Part shown: positions 21,677 through 32,542 of the stretch, piece by piece
Position numbering within the stretch: the first letter of the stretch is position 1
Layout of the letters: each line of letters begins with the position of its first letter
Assembly (NCBI RefSeq): GCF_028453695.1
Contig: NC_135774.1
Coordinates: 21,142,001 to 21,206,000, forward strand
Reading direction: 5' to 3'
Source: Augochlora pura
Taxonomy: Eukaryota > Arthropoda > Insecta > Hymenoptera > Halictidae
Length of the DNA: 64,000 nucleotides
Notes under the pieces: generated by a model
Told to the model about the DNA's origin: nothing
The model's input: only the letters and a program-made list of their open reading frames with translations
Databases searched by the model: none
Translations under genes and position numbers: made by a program

Positions 21677-23843
21677 AACTCGTTATGACATTATCGGACA
21701 GAACTTTCTGGTAGACCTAATATAATAAATGTTATAATAGAATGCTCCCGATACATTCCCTTCATTTATCCTTTATTCTGCAATATTTCAGCTTCAATGG
21801 AAAAGAAGAAAACGGTATCACCTTATCTCATTTCTATCAAAAATTCGACGATTTACACAGAACTTCGCTGCGCGCCGAGCGCGTTTGCGGAGGGAGGGAG
21901 AGAGAGTAACGCGGCAAATCAGCTTCCGGGGACGCGGGAATTTCATTACTAATAGCAATTCCACTGTTATCGTTATCTAGTATTTTCTCCTCCACCGGCG
22001 GAAGATTAGACTGCGGGCACCCGGTGAAAGAGGGCCAAGAGAACAAAGGAGCCGAATGAATCAAAGGGATTCGACCGACCGTTTCTTATCAAACTTGCCG
22101 TGAAATCTGCCGTATTGTTCCCTCCCCGGTAATCTGTCGCGCATCGCCGTAATGAAGTGGAATGACTTGAATGGAGTTCCCGGGATATAGGAAACGCAGT
22201 CATTAATCGGTAGAATTCATTTTACTTCCCATTCCCTTAAGTTCGACGTAGCCGCGTCGCGAATGCTGTCCGAGATCCGCTGCCGAGCGACGAGCTTTAA
22301 AGACGCGCGTTACTACTCGCTCGCGAAACGACTAAATCTGGCACCTGGCAAACTGAGAACTTAATCGCGCTGCCATTCTAAACGGGTTGCTGTTGGGATT
22401 ACCAGGTTGGCATGAACAAATAATACTTTACATATTACGTGTTTATTCGAACACCAACAGAATGAAATACAAGTCTATCGGATATAACTTATTACTATTT
22501 ACACATTACACTATATTATACTATATGACTATATTGAAACAATGAAGGCTGGAAAACTGTTAATCTGCAGGAGCTGTTTCTGCAGGCACAATTTTGTAGA
22601 GCAGAAACAGCTCTATCGAATTAATATTATACATTTTGTCAAACAGCAACATATCGTTGCAAAATAAAAGAAAATATAAAAACGCTTACGAACTTAGTCC
22701 CCAACCCAATATTTCTTTAAATATCAAATATCTTTCGCGATCAATAAAATTAATCGAATCGAAATAGAAACGAAAATATAACATTGAGCTAAATTTTTAC
22801 GGCCAAATATGCCCGATCGTTAAACTGTTAATAAATAATAAACCGATTCTGCTGAAATTGGACAAGTTCGCATATTCGCAGGAAATAAATCCAATGAAAA
22901 GTTCATTTACCTGTTACCGTTTCGATCGCGATATAATTTGAATATAATACGTGAAAGCTTCGTGTACGCGCCGTTAAGGGTCGGACGCGTGAGGAACGGC
23001 GCCACTGACGCGGAAGAACTTAGAAAAGTAATTTCTAACCTTAAATTGTGCGATATGAAAACTGAGGAAAGCAGGAACGTTTAATCGCCGATTCTCTAAT
23101 TTTAGGTTAGTATATAAGTTGTAAATAGGGTTAGAAAAAAGGGGAAAATCGTACAAAAAAAATTAATAAACTCTAATTTTAGACGAATCCATTGACGTTT
23201 CCTTAATCCTACACCCAAGAAGAAAAAGAATCGAAAGCATATTATATACGTAATATAGTTTTAATACAACGACTCTGCTCTCGCCGAGAATGAAAGGAAA
23301 CAAGGAGTCGTAGAAATCTGAAACGCGCATTGTGAGACTACGGCGAGTCAAAAATCATTTTTATTGGAGAACGGAACATAAAAGTTCCAGTTCAAATGAT
23401 GCTTTGATAGCGAGAAGGATAAGAACCCGGAGCAATTTACTGTTGTTGCGGCATAACGAACCTCGTGGCTGTCGGATTATTAATTTACTGTACGGATGAG
23501 CTTTGTACGAGTACCATGTGTTTCCATTGTGCGTCACTTTGTCTTTAGCGAACCAACCGGGAATCAAAAGATGGTAGAAGAAGTCCATTTCAAAAGAGAA
23601 ATGAGCAGGGAATCTCCTTTTCGCCGTAACTTTGTCGCGGTAAAGAGTATTCTTGCAACGAGACTCGACAATGGACATATCGTCGCGAAGAAATAGAATA
23701 TAAGATAAGGAACATTTAATTTTACACGTAGAATCAAACGAGAATTCGTGTCACCATAACTAAAAATCGAATGTTTTCAACTTAATCAACTATTGTATTT
23801 ATTCGATGAAATTCGTAAAACAGACATTCGAATTGCTTGACTA
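21677..23843. other. Non-coding stretch with a small perfect hairpin
   Basis: GC-richer at 21840-22380. The frames at 21837-22064 and 22006-22203 (minus) overlap and are unrecognised. Hairpin GAGCTGTTTCTGC (22571-22583) / GCAGAAACAGCTC (22601-22613), perfect 13-bp arms with a 17-nt loop. The rest is AT-rich and empty to my reading. Confidence 0.5.
22571..22613. repeat. Short hairpin, 13-bp perfect arms
   Basis: GAGCTGTTTCTGC and GCAGAAACAGCTC around a 17-nt loop. The stem is shorter than a typical pre-microRNA and I recognise no known microRNA seed, so it is recorded only as structure. Confidence 0.7.
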
Positions 23844-24145
23844 CTAACCCTTTTGCACTCGAACGGTGACCCTGAGGCACCACTAAAATCATTCTATCAC
23901 ATTTCGAAATAATTTTTATACTAATAAAGTTTGAAGTATAAAAAATTGTTAACTGTAACACTGTTGGTACGAGTCATAAAAATCAATGTCATACAATATA
24001 TTTATATTATATATATAGAGTATAATATAAAAAAAACATTTATGTATTGCATAAAATACATTTTGTCACGTAAAATGGAAATGCTATAAGCTAAGAAAAT
24101 TATTTTAGATTTAAAGTTAAAATGGCTTCGAGTGCAGAGGGTTAA
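23844..24145. mobile_element. TTAA-type MITE, family C
   Basis: Left CTAA+CCCTTTTGCACTCGA (target base changed); right TTCGAGTGCAGAGGG+TTAA. The subterminal dyad GGTGACCCTGAGGCACC (23865-23881) is centred 26 bp from the end. 302 bp with a TA-rich tract in the middle. The longest family C copy here. Confidence 0.88.
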
Positions 24146-25904
24146 CTGAAAATCGCTGTAATCAAAGATTGAATATTTCTAAACGTCGTTCTCATTATGT
24201 TTCGACTTCGGTAAAATTTTTAAAAGAAGAATCAACTGTTTGCTTGACAATGTTCTTATAAAAATAAATTCGGAAATTATAGAATTATATGTAATTGTCT
24301 GATCATTACTCGAGCAGAGTCATGTGTTCACAAAATGGTGGGACGAGACGTCGATTCGTCACAAAAGCGATCTCAAGGCACCGTATCCGACGGAAACAAC
24401 AGCACAATGATCGATCAGAGGCGGATCATAAATCTGCGTCGGACAAAAAGGAACAATCGATGAAAGCGTGAATTTGACTTGGATCGATACAGCTTAGCAC
24501 TCGGCGCGAGTCTGGAGAATGGCTTTGGTTCCGCGGAACGTCGGGAACGTGAAATCTATGCGGATAGAGTATATCGACTGGCCGTGGAAAAAAGTCGATA
24601 AAATTGATTTCGCCCGGCGGAACGTGGCGGCGCGGGGTGGCGAATATTGGACGGTCTCACTCGCAAGTATCGGAGTTAATCACGGAAAATGAATACGGGA
24701 CCGCGAGACCGCGTAAAATGTGGTCGCCGGCCTCGCGATCTGCTAACTTTATTAATCTTAATTTAATCGCCGCATATATTCTAAAACGACGAGAGAGCGC
24801 GGCCGGAACCAATTTTGGTAGTTCGATACGGCCGTAAAATAGGCCGCGCAGGATCGCGGCTTCGTTTTATTAAATTCTCTCGCGCGAAAGCTGTCGCCGG
24901 ATCAAATTTAATGATACATTATCGTTAAGCGACGGGGCGATAAAAACGTGTCCGCCGAAATGCTTTTTGATCTCGCACGGCCCGCCGAGGGGAGCTTTTA
25001 CCTCGCGATACGTCTAGTTGGCGCAACGAATCACCGGTTTCTGAAAAAGTCGTCGCCGGTGGTGAAATGCGACCGCGGGCTCGATTCGACGCGAGCCTAA
25101 TCGGAGAACGGCGAAAATTCGAGACGCGTTCCACCCGTATTATTCTCGGAACGCAGAAACGGTTGGGATAAATACTGAAAATGTTAATTCCATAACGCTC
25201 GCGATGTCCGTTCATCGTGGGACGTTCATTCTGTCGGGGAAAACGGTAGCCGAGCAGAGCGGGATACATTAATGCCAGGCGTGCGCTCGTTCCCCTTAAA
25301 AATACATTGTAATTTCTCTTGTTTAATTTGAAAGCGTTTCTACCAGAAATATGTGTAAACGTGTCCGACAGATATCAAAAGCGGTTAATTACGCTACGAC
25401 TTCGACTACGTTGTATAACAAATCGTAGAATTGGATTGCGGTGGAACACCGCGTGTAAGCCAATAAACGGCCTCGGAATCGCATCGGCTTCGAATAAAAT
25501 TACTGCCTCATTTCCATCGATTCTTACGCATTTCTATATTCGCGGAATTAACGCTTTCACCACCGTGCAATTATTTTCTCGGATCTGAGAATTCATTTAG
25601 CACGCCGATCTATGGTACCTTCCTATTTCGACCAGGAACCGCGAAACGGGGAAGTGTTCGTTCGACTGTTCAATTGTAATTTGATTAAATGAAATACTTT
25701 CCGGTTACGAAACTTGATAGATTGTCGACGCGGTTGCTAAAGTATCAAGAAAGTCTCTGAAGTCTCTTGAAATTAATGTTTTTAACCTTATTCAAAGTCG
25801 CGTCTGTGAAGATGACGACTACACAGCAGATCTTTATGCGAAATAAAAATTACCCTCAACAAGACTGCGATAAAGAAACGTCGAGCCAAAGCATATTTTT
25901 TCAG
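24146..25904. other. Non-coding, GC-rich in the middle
   Basis: The part 24310-25260 is CpG-rich. Open frames at 24604-24837 (+) and 24925-25269 (-) have arginine-rich shadows of CpG composition. A diverged copy of the GCAAAATAAA dispersed repeat is at about 25825-25875. No gene recognised. Confidence 0.4.
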
Positions 25905-26210
25905 TTAACCCTTTGACTACTGTTGGCGCCTATTGGCGTCCGAAACATGTTGGCTTCCTGGTACTGTAGGCGCCAATAGGCGTCAAGATCAAATTTCGCC
26001 CCCGTTTATTATTCAATTTGATTAATTATATATTGTGTAATATTTATGTTATATATTGCAAAAAAAGCTTAAAATTATTGTCCACTTCAAGTAACAATAG
26101 TTTATTGTAATAAAATTCAATACATTGAATATTTTAATACACTTCCTCAGAAATGCATGTCTAACGAAAAACTACGGCCGTGCCAAAGATTGCCGTAGCC
26201 AAAGGGTTAA
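25905..26210. mobile_element. TTAA-flanked MITE, family B
   Basis: TTAA+CCCTTTGACTACTG and GCCGTAGCCAAAGGG+TTAA. GGCGCCTATTGGCGTC (25925-25940) and GGCGCCAATAGGCGTC (25969-25984) lie 44 bp apart, and the first is centred 24.5 bp from the TTAA. The right end has CTACGGC...GCCGTAG (26172-26198). A close second copy is at 62609-62938. Confidence 0.93.
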
Positions 26211-26291
26211 TAGATTTAGCAAGTTGAAAATAATATGACGGCGTGTATGCTTAAAATCCGCTGTCTAATGACAATATCAGAAGATTCTTGT

Positions 26292-26329
26292 TTGATTTTG
26301 ATTTTGATTTTGATTTTGATTTTGAGAAC
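26292..26329. repeat. (TTTTGA)n microsatellite
   Basis: About six perfect hexamer units. Confidence 0.95.
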
Positions 26330-26392
26330 ATAGCTTAACTGCTCGAGCGTGTTTTCGAAGAAAAGTATCTTCTTATGGATATTGTATTAATG

Positions 26393-26562
26393 TCTATAAA
26401 TTAATATTAAATATTAGATATTAATATCTATAGATTAATGTTAAATATTAGATATTAATATCTATAAATTAATACTAGACATTAGATATTAATATCTATA
26501 AATTAATACTAAACATTAGATATTAACATCTATAGATTAATACTAGATATTAGATATTAACA
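26393..26562. repeat. 34-bp tandem repeat, five copies
   Basis: Units starting TCTATARATTAATAYTAR occur at 26393, 26427, 26461, 26495 and 26529. Each is 34 bp with 2-5 substitutions, and a broken sixth start follows. It lies about 230 bp beyond the signal peptide exon's donor, inside the inferred intron. Confidence 0.93.
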
Positions 26563-26789
26563 TCCATAGATATTAATTACTTTTCAGCCTAAATTGAAAT
26601 TTCTTTAAGACAAGCATGTTCAATGTTCGCACGCTTTTTAACCGCATGCGCACAATTAAATTTGACTGTTACAAAATCTGACAGTTCACTGCCACCCGTT
26701 ACGATATACTCAAGGAGGATAGTCTTCTTCGAACATTGATTACAAGTGAATGTTATGTAGTGCTTTGTAATTAGTAAAACGTTACTTAC

Positions 26790-26966
26790 GATGTTTGACG
26801 TGCAGCCTAGGAACGGGATCTTGCGGCCAAGCCACGTTTTGCGCGGCTAAGCTGATTAGCGCCAAAATTCGCAGCGATGTGCTCATTTTGGAAGCGAGTG
26901 GCCCTGCAGGGTATCTTATGAATCAGCGGTAGCTTTCAATCCTCATCGCCGCTCCGATCGTCATAC
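26790..26966 (-). CDS. First coding exon of a secreted or membrane protein (signal peptide exon)
   Basis: Seen directly: on the minus strand the intron ends in TTTGTTTCTAG and the exon starts at 26966. About 80 nt of 5' UTR follow, with an in-frame TGA before the first ATG (26886-26884, A at -3). There are 32 codons plus one base, then a CATC|GTAAGT donor at 26789, so the exon ends in phase 1. The peptide starts MSTSLRILALISLAAQNVAW; residues 5-15 are a hydrophobic core and cleavage after Ala19 is likely. The mature part then reads P-Q-D-P-V-P-R-L-H-V-K-H. The combination of acceptor, in-frame stop, signal peptide and donor makes a real exon likely. Inference: Trp-Pro followed by Pro-Arg-Leu a few residues later resembles the start of semaphorins just before the Sema domain, but a 13-residue match cannot settle the family. 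No second coding exon was recognised to the left, so the next intron would be long. Confidence 0.75.
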
Positions 26967-27186
26967 CTAGAAACAAATGATAGAAACAAATTAATAGCGG
27001 GGGTGCAGGAAACCGATATAGCGTTGATATAAATTGCCAACACAATTAAGTTCAATGTTTTTTGTTCGTCTGCATGTATATTTTCAGCGGAAATTTACGT
27101 AACAATTAATATTTTCTTGCACCTTATATTGTGTTTAGTTCTCTAGTTGTATAACTAGATATCTTTAGAACACCGAAGGCTCGAAT
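26967..27186. other. Intron upstream of the signal peptide exon
   Basis: On the minus strand this is the 3' end of the preceding intron. The last bases (CTATCATTTGTTTCTAG) form a normal pyrimidine-rich acceptor, which implies a non-coding 5' exon further right. That exon was not identified. Confidence 0.55.
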
Positions 27187-27436
27187 TTAACCCTTTGCAC
27201 TTCGTTGTCTTCTCTCGGGGGACATCGTAATTCTAGTATATGACTAAACATTAAAATTTATTAGCGATTTGCAACTATTCCTCTTTGTCTACAAATTCAT
27301 ATAAATCGAATATTATTATAATAATATTATATATACATATACATATATAAATATATAACGTATACTATATAATAATATAAATGTTCATAAGCGCTGGTAG
27401 GTAACATCCATGATGGCGCGGAGTGCAATAGATTAA
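27187..27436. mobile_element. TTAA-flanked MITE, family D, deleted copy
   Basis: TTAA+CCCTTTGCACTTCGTTG and GGAGTGCAATAGA+TTAA. The dyad TGTC (27206-27209) ... GACA (27221-27224) is centred 25 bp from the TTAA. Both ends match the larger inverted copy at 49668-50218, which has about 300 bp more interior. Confidence 0.87.
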
Positions 27437-28145
27437 TATGAAGTTCATAAAAATGAGAATAACGTATAAATCCCAAATATCTCTAATTTGCTTTTACTTC
27501 TTTTTTACTGTATTTATGCTAATATAATTTACTATACCGTTATTATACTATACTATTATTATAGTTGAATCTGTGATAGCTTGGTCAACTTAGATTAAAC
27601 TATTAAAGTACATAAGGTTTTCTTTAAATAATTTCGTAGTTGAGAACAAATACATAATGAAAATATTACTTATAGATACACCGATTCTCTTGGCAAGAAA
27701 CCGACTCGTCACGGAAAATGATACATAAATCACCCAACTGTCGAAGATCTTATTAATTGGCTTATTCCAGTCGCTACTCGAATTCGGAGCAACGCGGTTC
27801 GTTTCCCTGCGAACCGCTTAGATTACGTTCAATTATTCGCTTCGTCCATCATGCCCCGAAACCCTTGCGACTCATAATTCCCCCGAGATCTATCAGAATT
27901 ACGAGACTCGCGGGGCTCGCAGAATGCTCCAGTCCAATTGTAGGGGCAACGACACGCTCAAAGTTCTCAAGAACGCATTAAGCCACCGAAACAACTAGAC
28001 CCAACAGACTCTCCGAATCCGGCCTAGTCTAATTATTGTTGAATGATAAGAAATAAAACATTTCGAAAGCACGCACCATTTTGCTAGAATGATCGCAGCT
28101 CCGAGTTTATATCTAACTGAAGGAAGCTCAAAAGAAATCGAATTT
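27437..28145. other. Non-coding stretch
   Basis: AT-rich to 27740, then mixed. The frame 27757-27981 (+) is unrecognised. Nothing else visible. Confidence 0.4.
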
Positions 28146-28350
28146 TTAACTCTTTGCACTGGAATGGTGACACTGAGGCGTCACTAAAATTATTATATAA
28201 TGTTCCAAAATAATCTTAATGACAATAAAGTTTAAATTTAAAAGATCGTTGAGTAGTAAAAGTGCGCATTATTGCATAGAATGGAAATACTGTGAGCCAG
28301 AAAATTATTTCACATTTACAGTTGAAATGGCTTCGAGTGCAAAGGGTTAA
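28146..28350. mobile_element. TTAA-flanked MITE, family C, short copy
   Basis: TTAA+CTCTTTGCACTGGAATG and TTCGAGTGCAAAGGG+TTAA. The dyad GTGAC (28167-28171) / GTCAC (28180-28184) is centred 26.5 bp from the TTAA. Compared with the copy at 21431, both arms changed together (GCGAC/GTCGC there). 205 bp. Confidence 0.9.
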
Positions 28351-28599
28351 TATATAGTTTAAACGAAGAGCTGTCGCTTAAGTTTTGTAGCGCGGCTGAA
28401 TCTTGCAAAATTACTGAATTTAAAAAAAAGATTCGCTTCTTTTTGACATCTGCTTTCCGAGAGAAAATCTAACCTCCAATTTCAAGGGCTGTTTTCGCCC
28501 CTTCAATATGAATGGTTATTGATACATTTACGTAACTTGAATGTACGCTTTGAGCTTTGTCGTTGGACCAAGATGACAGATTTCGAGATTGCTCAAACC

Positions 28600-28925
28600 C
28601 AAAACCCTCAAAGATGATGCGATCGCCAAGATCCAGCAAACTCCACGGATCCACAAGACTCGCTTAAAAACCCCACGGAGTCGCAAAATACTCGAGACCG
28701 TGGCACCCCCAAGTCATCTCAAACACACCAAACTTTGGAAACCCCTCAGTCTGGGGAGTTTAATGGGTGTCAAGGGACTTTGGCGTGCGTAAGATCCGAG
28801 AAGTTGAAGTGGAGAGTAGTCTAGAGAGTTTGGAGATCTTATGAATCTGGAGAATCTTGAGGGTCCCATGGTTCTGGGGGATCTAGATAATTTGTGAGGT
28901 CTCTCGGAAGTGTCGGGAATCTGGG
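28600..28925. repeat. Strand-switching degenerate minisatellite
   Basis: The part 28600-28745 is C/A-rich with repeated 'ccacggagtcgc'/'ccacaagactcg'-like words. The part 28770-28925 is G/T-rich with repeated 'aatcttgagggtcc'/'gttctgggggatct'-like words that resemble the reverse complement of the first half. The switch lies at AAACCCCTCAGTCTGGGGAG (28740-28759), itself a small hairpin. Units of about 18-21 bp are very diverged. Confidence 0.55.
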
Positions 28926-29172
28926 AAAAGTCTACGGGTGGACTTGAACGATACAGCGGTTACGGATTCTGGATAGCGTCGAGGACCTTATTTCCCTTTT
29001 TTGGAGATCTGATAATCCGAGAGATCGTACGGGGTTCGCGGCTACCGGCAGTCTCAACGTCCGAGATTGCTAAAAGACATTAAGAACGCGATAACTGTGG
29101 AAGAATTTGTGATTTAAAGCAGCTTTTATTAAGATTTCGAAAATTCGAGTTGGCCAAGTTGTAGAGTTTGTA
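28926..29172. other. Non-coding stretch
   Basis: No recognised feature. It sits between the strand-switching minisatellite and a dispersed repeat copy. Confidence 0.4.
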
Positions 29173-29228
29173 ACTAGGCTGCGGATTTTTATGCAAAATA
29201 AAGATCGTCTGCTTCAACTGCAAGAAGT
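29173..29228. repeat. Dispersed ancient repeat copy (GCGGAT..GCAAAATAAA)
   Basis: 'ctaggctgcggatttttat', 'gcaaaataaa', then 'gtctgcttcaactgcaaga'. The best-preserved copy of the repeat also seen at 18734 and 46076. Confidence 0.55.
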
Positions 29229-29424
29229 AATAATATAATAACATTTCTAAAAATTTTGATGTTTTTGCTATTTGACCTACTTGCCGATCTGCATATTAAT
29301 AATTGTGATATACAATGTTCAATTTGTTACTGCGATATTCAAGTTTTGCACATTGTTAAAGGAATCATTGTTGTTGACGAAACTATTGCAGAGTGCATAA
29401 CATCATTTATTACAAACATAGACT

Positions 29425-29510
29425 ATGCGAAGAGTCAAGTTAAGTTTCGATTTAGAAGAAATTGACGATTATATTTAGCAGATTACGTATGGAATTATCA
29501 TCACACAAGA
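29425..29510. mobile_element. Possible decayed interior of a family A MITE
   Basis: 'gtttcgatttagaagaaatt' followed by 'tatatttagcagattacgta' parallels 'gatttcgatttagaagaaat' and 'gtgtttagtagatcttgcgt' in the element at 1-285. No TTAA termini remain. Confidence 0.4.
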
Positions 29511-30710
29511 ATATTGTAGTATTTATAACATCCATTAAAATTTGTATACCGACAACGAGTACGCCGAATACAAAACTGAAACAGCATCAGAAAAATCGAA
29601 GAACAATGTCACAATATTTTCAACTTATTATGATTGTTAAAAGAAAAAATGAATTTTCGTGTAACTTATATTATTTTCGTCTCACAATCACCTCAGACAA
29701 TTTTTATATCGACGAAAAATTCGCCTCGCAGCATTCAAATAAATCGCACGAATTTGTCACCAGCAAACGTTCTCCACGTTAAAGACGCGAACAATTCTTG
29801 AATCGTCTCGACGCTCAACCGAAATCCAGGTCGACAAGCGCGAGTTCTTCAATAACGTCGCAGGAGTCTGTCCGGAAACAAAAATAAGCGGTTGTCTATT
29901 TAATTATTTTTATACCGATGCAGAGGTGTACCCGCCTCCTGAAATATTCAAATAATCAGACGAATTTGTTTCCGCCGGCGCGGACAAGTTTCGCGCGCGT
30001 GGTCCCGTTAAAAATGCAGACATTTCTTAAATCTCTCCGGTTCTTAACAAGGGTGAAGCTCGTTGCAAGTAGGAGGAAAAGTGTCTTTGTTCTTCTCTTT
30101 TTTTTTTTTTCGTGGGGAACTTATACATGCGCGACTTCTTGCACAAGCCGAGGCGCCGCCTACTAGAACGAGATAGGGCAAGACGGAGGGTGGGGGAGAG
30201 AAAGGGAGGGAGGGAGAGGGAGGAAAGAAGGTAGCAGGTAAGATAAAAGGCTAACGAAGGAGGAGAACACCGCCGACTCGAAGCCAGTGCGGTAACGACG
30301 ATGAACAAGACGACGATGGTATGCATTATGCAGAGAGGTCGCCAGCTGGAACTACTATTTGTCCTGGTGCTTCGCAGCCGACTGCCGCGCTACGACTTCG
30401 AATACACTCGCGATTAGGTGGAAAATCGGGTCCTACGCGCGCGTACAGAGATTTCCGTTGAATCGGGGCTGCATATCTAACACCGCTAACAAACCACCGC
30501 CACCGCCGTCGGGGTGTGTCTCGCACGCACAAGGCGTTTCGGAAATCCGAATTTCAACAACTGTATTTCTCACGCGTTCGCCGGTCTTTGCGTTCCGCGG
30601 CCTTTGACCCTCTCGCGATCCCGATAATTCCGCAATTCTGCTCCAGCCGGAGGATATACGATTACAGAGGGAAGTCGGCAAATATGGACATTGCCATTGC
30701 ATAGCAGTCG
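29511..30710. other. Mixed stretch, GC- and purine-rich from 29900
   Basis: The part 30175-30245 is a G/A-rich tract ending in CAG|GTAAGA (30233-30241), which would be a strong plus-strand splice donor. On the minus strand, 30326 starts a frame whose first residues (MHTIVVLFIVVTALASS) look like a signal peptide but which then reads through the tract. Neither is supported well enough to call a gene. Both are listed as findings. Confidence 0.35.
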
Positions 30711-30760
30711 CGGGGGGAGGGGGGGGGGGGGGGGGGGGGAGGGGGGGGGGGGGAGGGAGA
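30711..30760. repeat. Poly-G tract
   Basis: About 50 bases of almost pure G with a few A interruptions. Capable of forming G-quadruplexes and error-prone to sequence. Its minus strand creates an artefactual poly-proline frame. Confidence 0.95.
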
Positions 30761-31429
30761 GCAGTATCTCGTGGCAAAGATAAGTAACTATATTTTTAAT
30801 TTAAATTAATTTGATGTACGATACTATAACCAAAGAATTTAAATAAAGAAATCAAAAAGATTATATCGTGAAAATAATTACTGTTTTATTTAATTGCGTA
30901 TATATAATAAAATTGTTTTCGATAATACTGTTGCACGTATTATCTTGTATTTTATCTTATATTTTCATATCTTCTATATTTGAATGCATAACTTATAGAC
31001 GCTGTGGCTCTCACTTTTTTAAATTATTTCGGTATTCGCAATTGTTTACAGTGTGGCAAATTTAGAACCGTGCGTTCTTTTCCCAGCGCTAAGTTCAACT
31101 AGCTTTTTCCAATTATTAGAACAACTCGAATAGACAGTAACACTTTTATGGAGTACCGCCCACCGTCCCGAATGATTAATGGTCGTTGCACCGGTATAGA
31201 CTAATGTTCCTCCGCTGTAAATAAAACAGGATCGACCGCGTCCAACATTAACAAAACGCTCGCGAGCGGATGATGAAATCCTGCACCGGACATTCAACAA
31301 GCAACAACATTCCTTCGTAGTAGTACACGTACAGGGTGCGGCCGAAAGAAGAGAGAAATTAGTTTTCTTTTTCTTTTTCATTTTGCGAGAAAATTGTGCT
31401 TAAAAATTTCTTTTCACATAACCTTGTCA
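30761..31429. other. Non-coding stretch
   Basis: AT-rich to 31060. It includes an orphan TA+CAGGGTGCGGCCGAAAG transposon-like end at 31330. No gene recognised. Confidence 0.4.
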
Positions 31430-31800
31430 TCGAATGGAAAATCCAATCAAACTGATTTCGGAAATATATCATGGTTTTTTTTTGTCGAGCAAAGAATGCG
31501 ATAAAATTAATCATAGAAATATCAGATTGATTTTCAAACGAGAAGTGCAATAAAATAGATTTAGGAAATATCGGATGAATTTTTAAACGAGGAATGCGAT
31601 AAAAACTGATCTTGGAAATATCGGGATGAACTTTCGAACAGGCGATGCAATAAAATAGATTTTGTATATGCGAGATGAATTTTCAATGAAAGAATGCGAT
31701 CGAACCGATCTCGATAATATCAGATGAATTTTCAAAACCGAACGGTGCGGTAGAATTCAACTGGTAAATATCCGGGGAGTGTTTTCAAACAGGAAAATTT
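31430..31800. repeat. Degenerate tandem repeat, period about 55-60 bp
   Basis: Six to seven units of the form 'gaatgcgataaaa...gatcttggaaatatcagatgaattttcaaacgag', at about 31440, 31495, 31545, 31600, 31650, 31700 and 31755. Divergence of roughly 20-35 percent by eye. Non-coding. Confidence 0.8.
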
Positions 31801-32518
31801 AATATCGATCTGAAATATCAGACTTATGCATTCATAAGGTATGCGTGCGAGAATTTTTTACAGTTCGCATGTCAATCCGACATGTCAGCCGTGTTTGCAT
31901 CTATTAATGCCCGTAAACAGCGGAGTCTGTTATTTCGTAGGAATGTTTCGTATGAATTAATTCGTGCGTAAGAATTAATAGCAGAGAATTTATTTGATCG
32001 ACGAGACGCAGACGACGTGTCATGAATACAAATCCACGATTGCAACGCGCCAATTAAAAGGCTATTTTGTTTCAGTAGGGTAATTCGAGCGATTATATAT
32101 AGTTGTCGGCAAAAGGTTTCGATACGTACGAATAATTAAAAACATTTAAGCAAATAATCTGAAAACTTTTCAGCCGATTAAAATCAATCTCGTATTGCCA
32201 AACGTTATAATTTTTTCTGCGATAATTTCTAAATTGACTCGCATTGCTGGGGAATATTTTAGCACCTGATACGAAACCAGCACGCGATTTCAAGTCGCTA
32301 AAATAAGAAAATTCTATGCTACTCGAAACCCTGTTCAAATTCAGCGCAAATTCCAGGCTGTGAGAAAATGCCTTTCACACGTTTTTAACCAACCTGCCGT
32401 TCGGAAAAATCATCTCCCCCGGTTACATTGTTCGCCGGGGCACAGCCGCTTGCATAACTTCGTCTTAACGTTCGAAAATTATTTGCGCGGCGTTATTATT
32501 AACGCTATCAAGTCTGAC
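31801..32518. other. Non-coding stretch
   Basis: AT-rich; no repeat or gene recognised. Confidence 0.4.
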
Positions 32519-32542
32519 GGTGGTGGTGGTGGTGGTGGTGGT
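32519..32542. repeat. (GGT)n microsatellite
   Basis: Eight perfect GGT/TGG units. The minus strand reads as a histidine or threonine run in spurious frames. Confidence 0.95.

Noticed and set aside
30433..30777. Minus frame starting with a long poly-proline run
   Set aside because: Artefact of the poly-G tract at 30711-30760.
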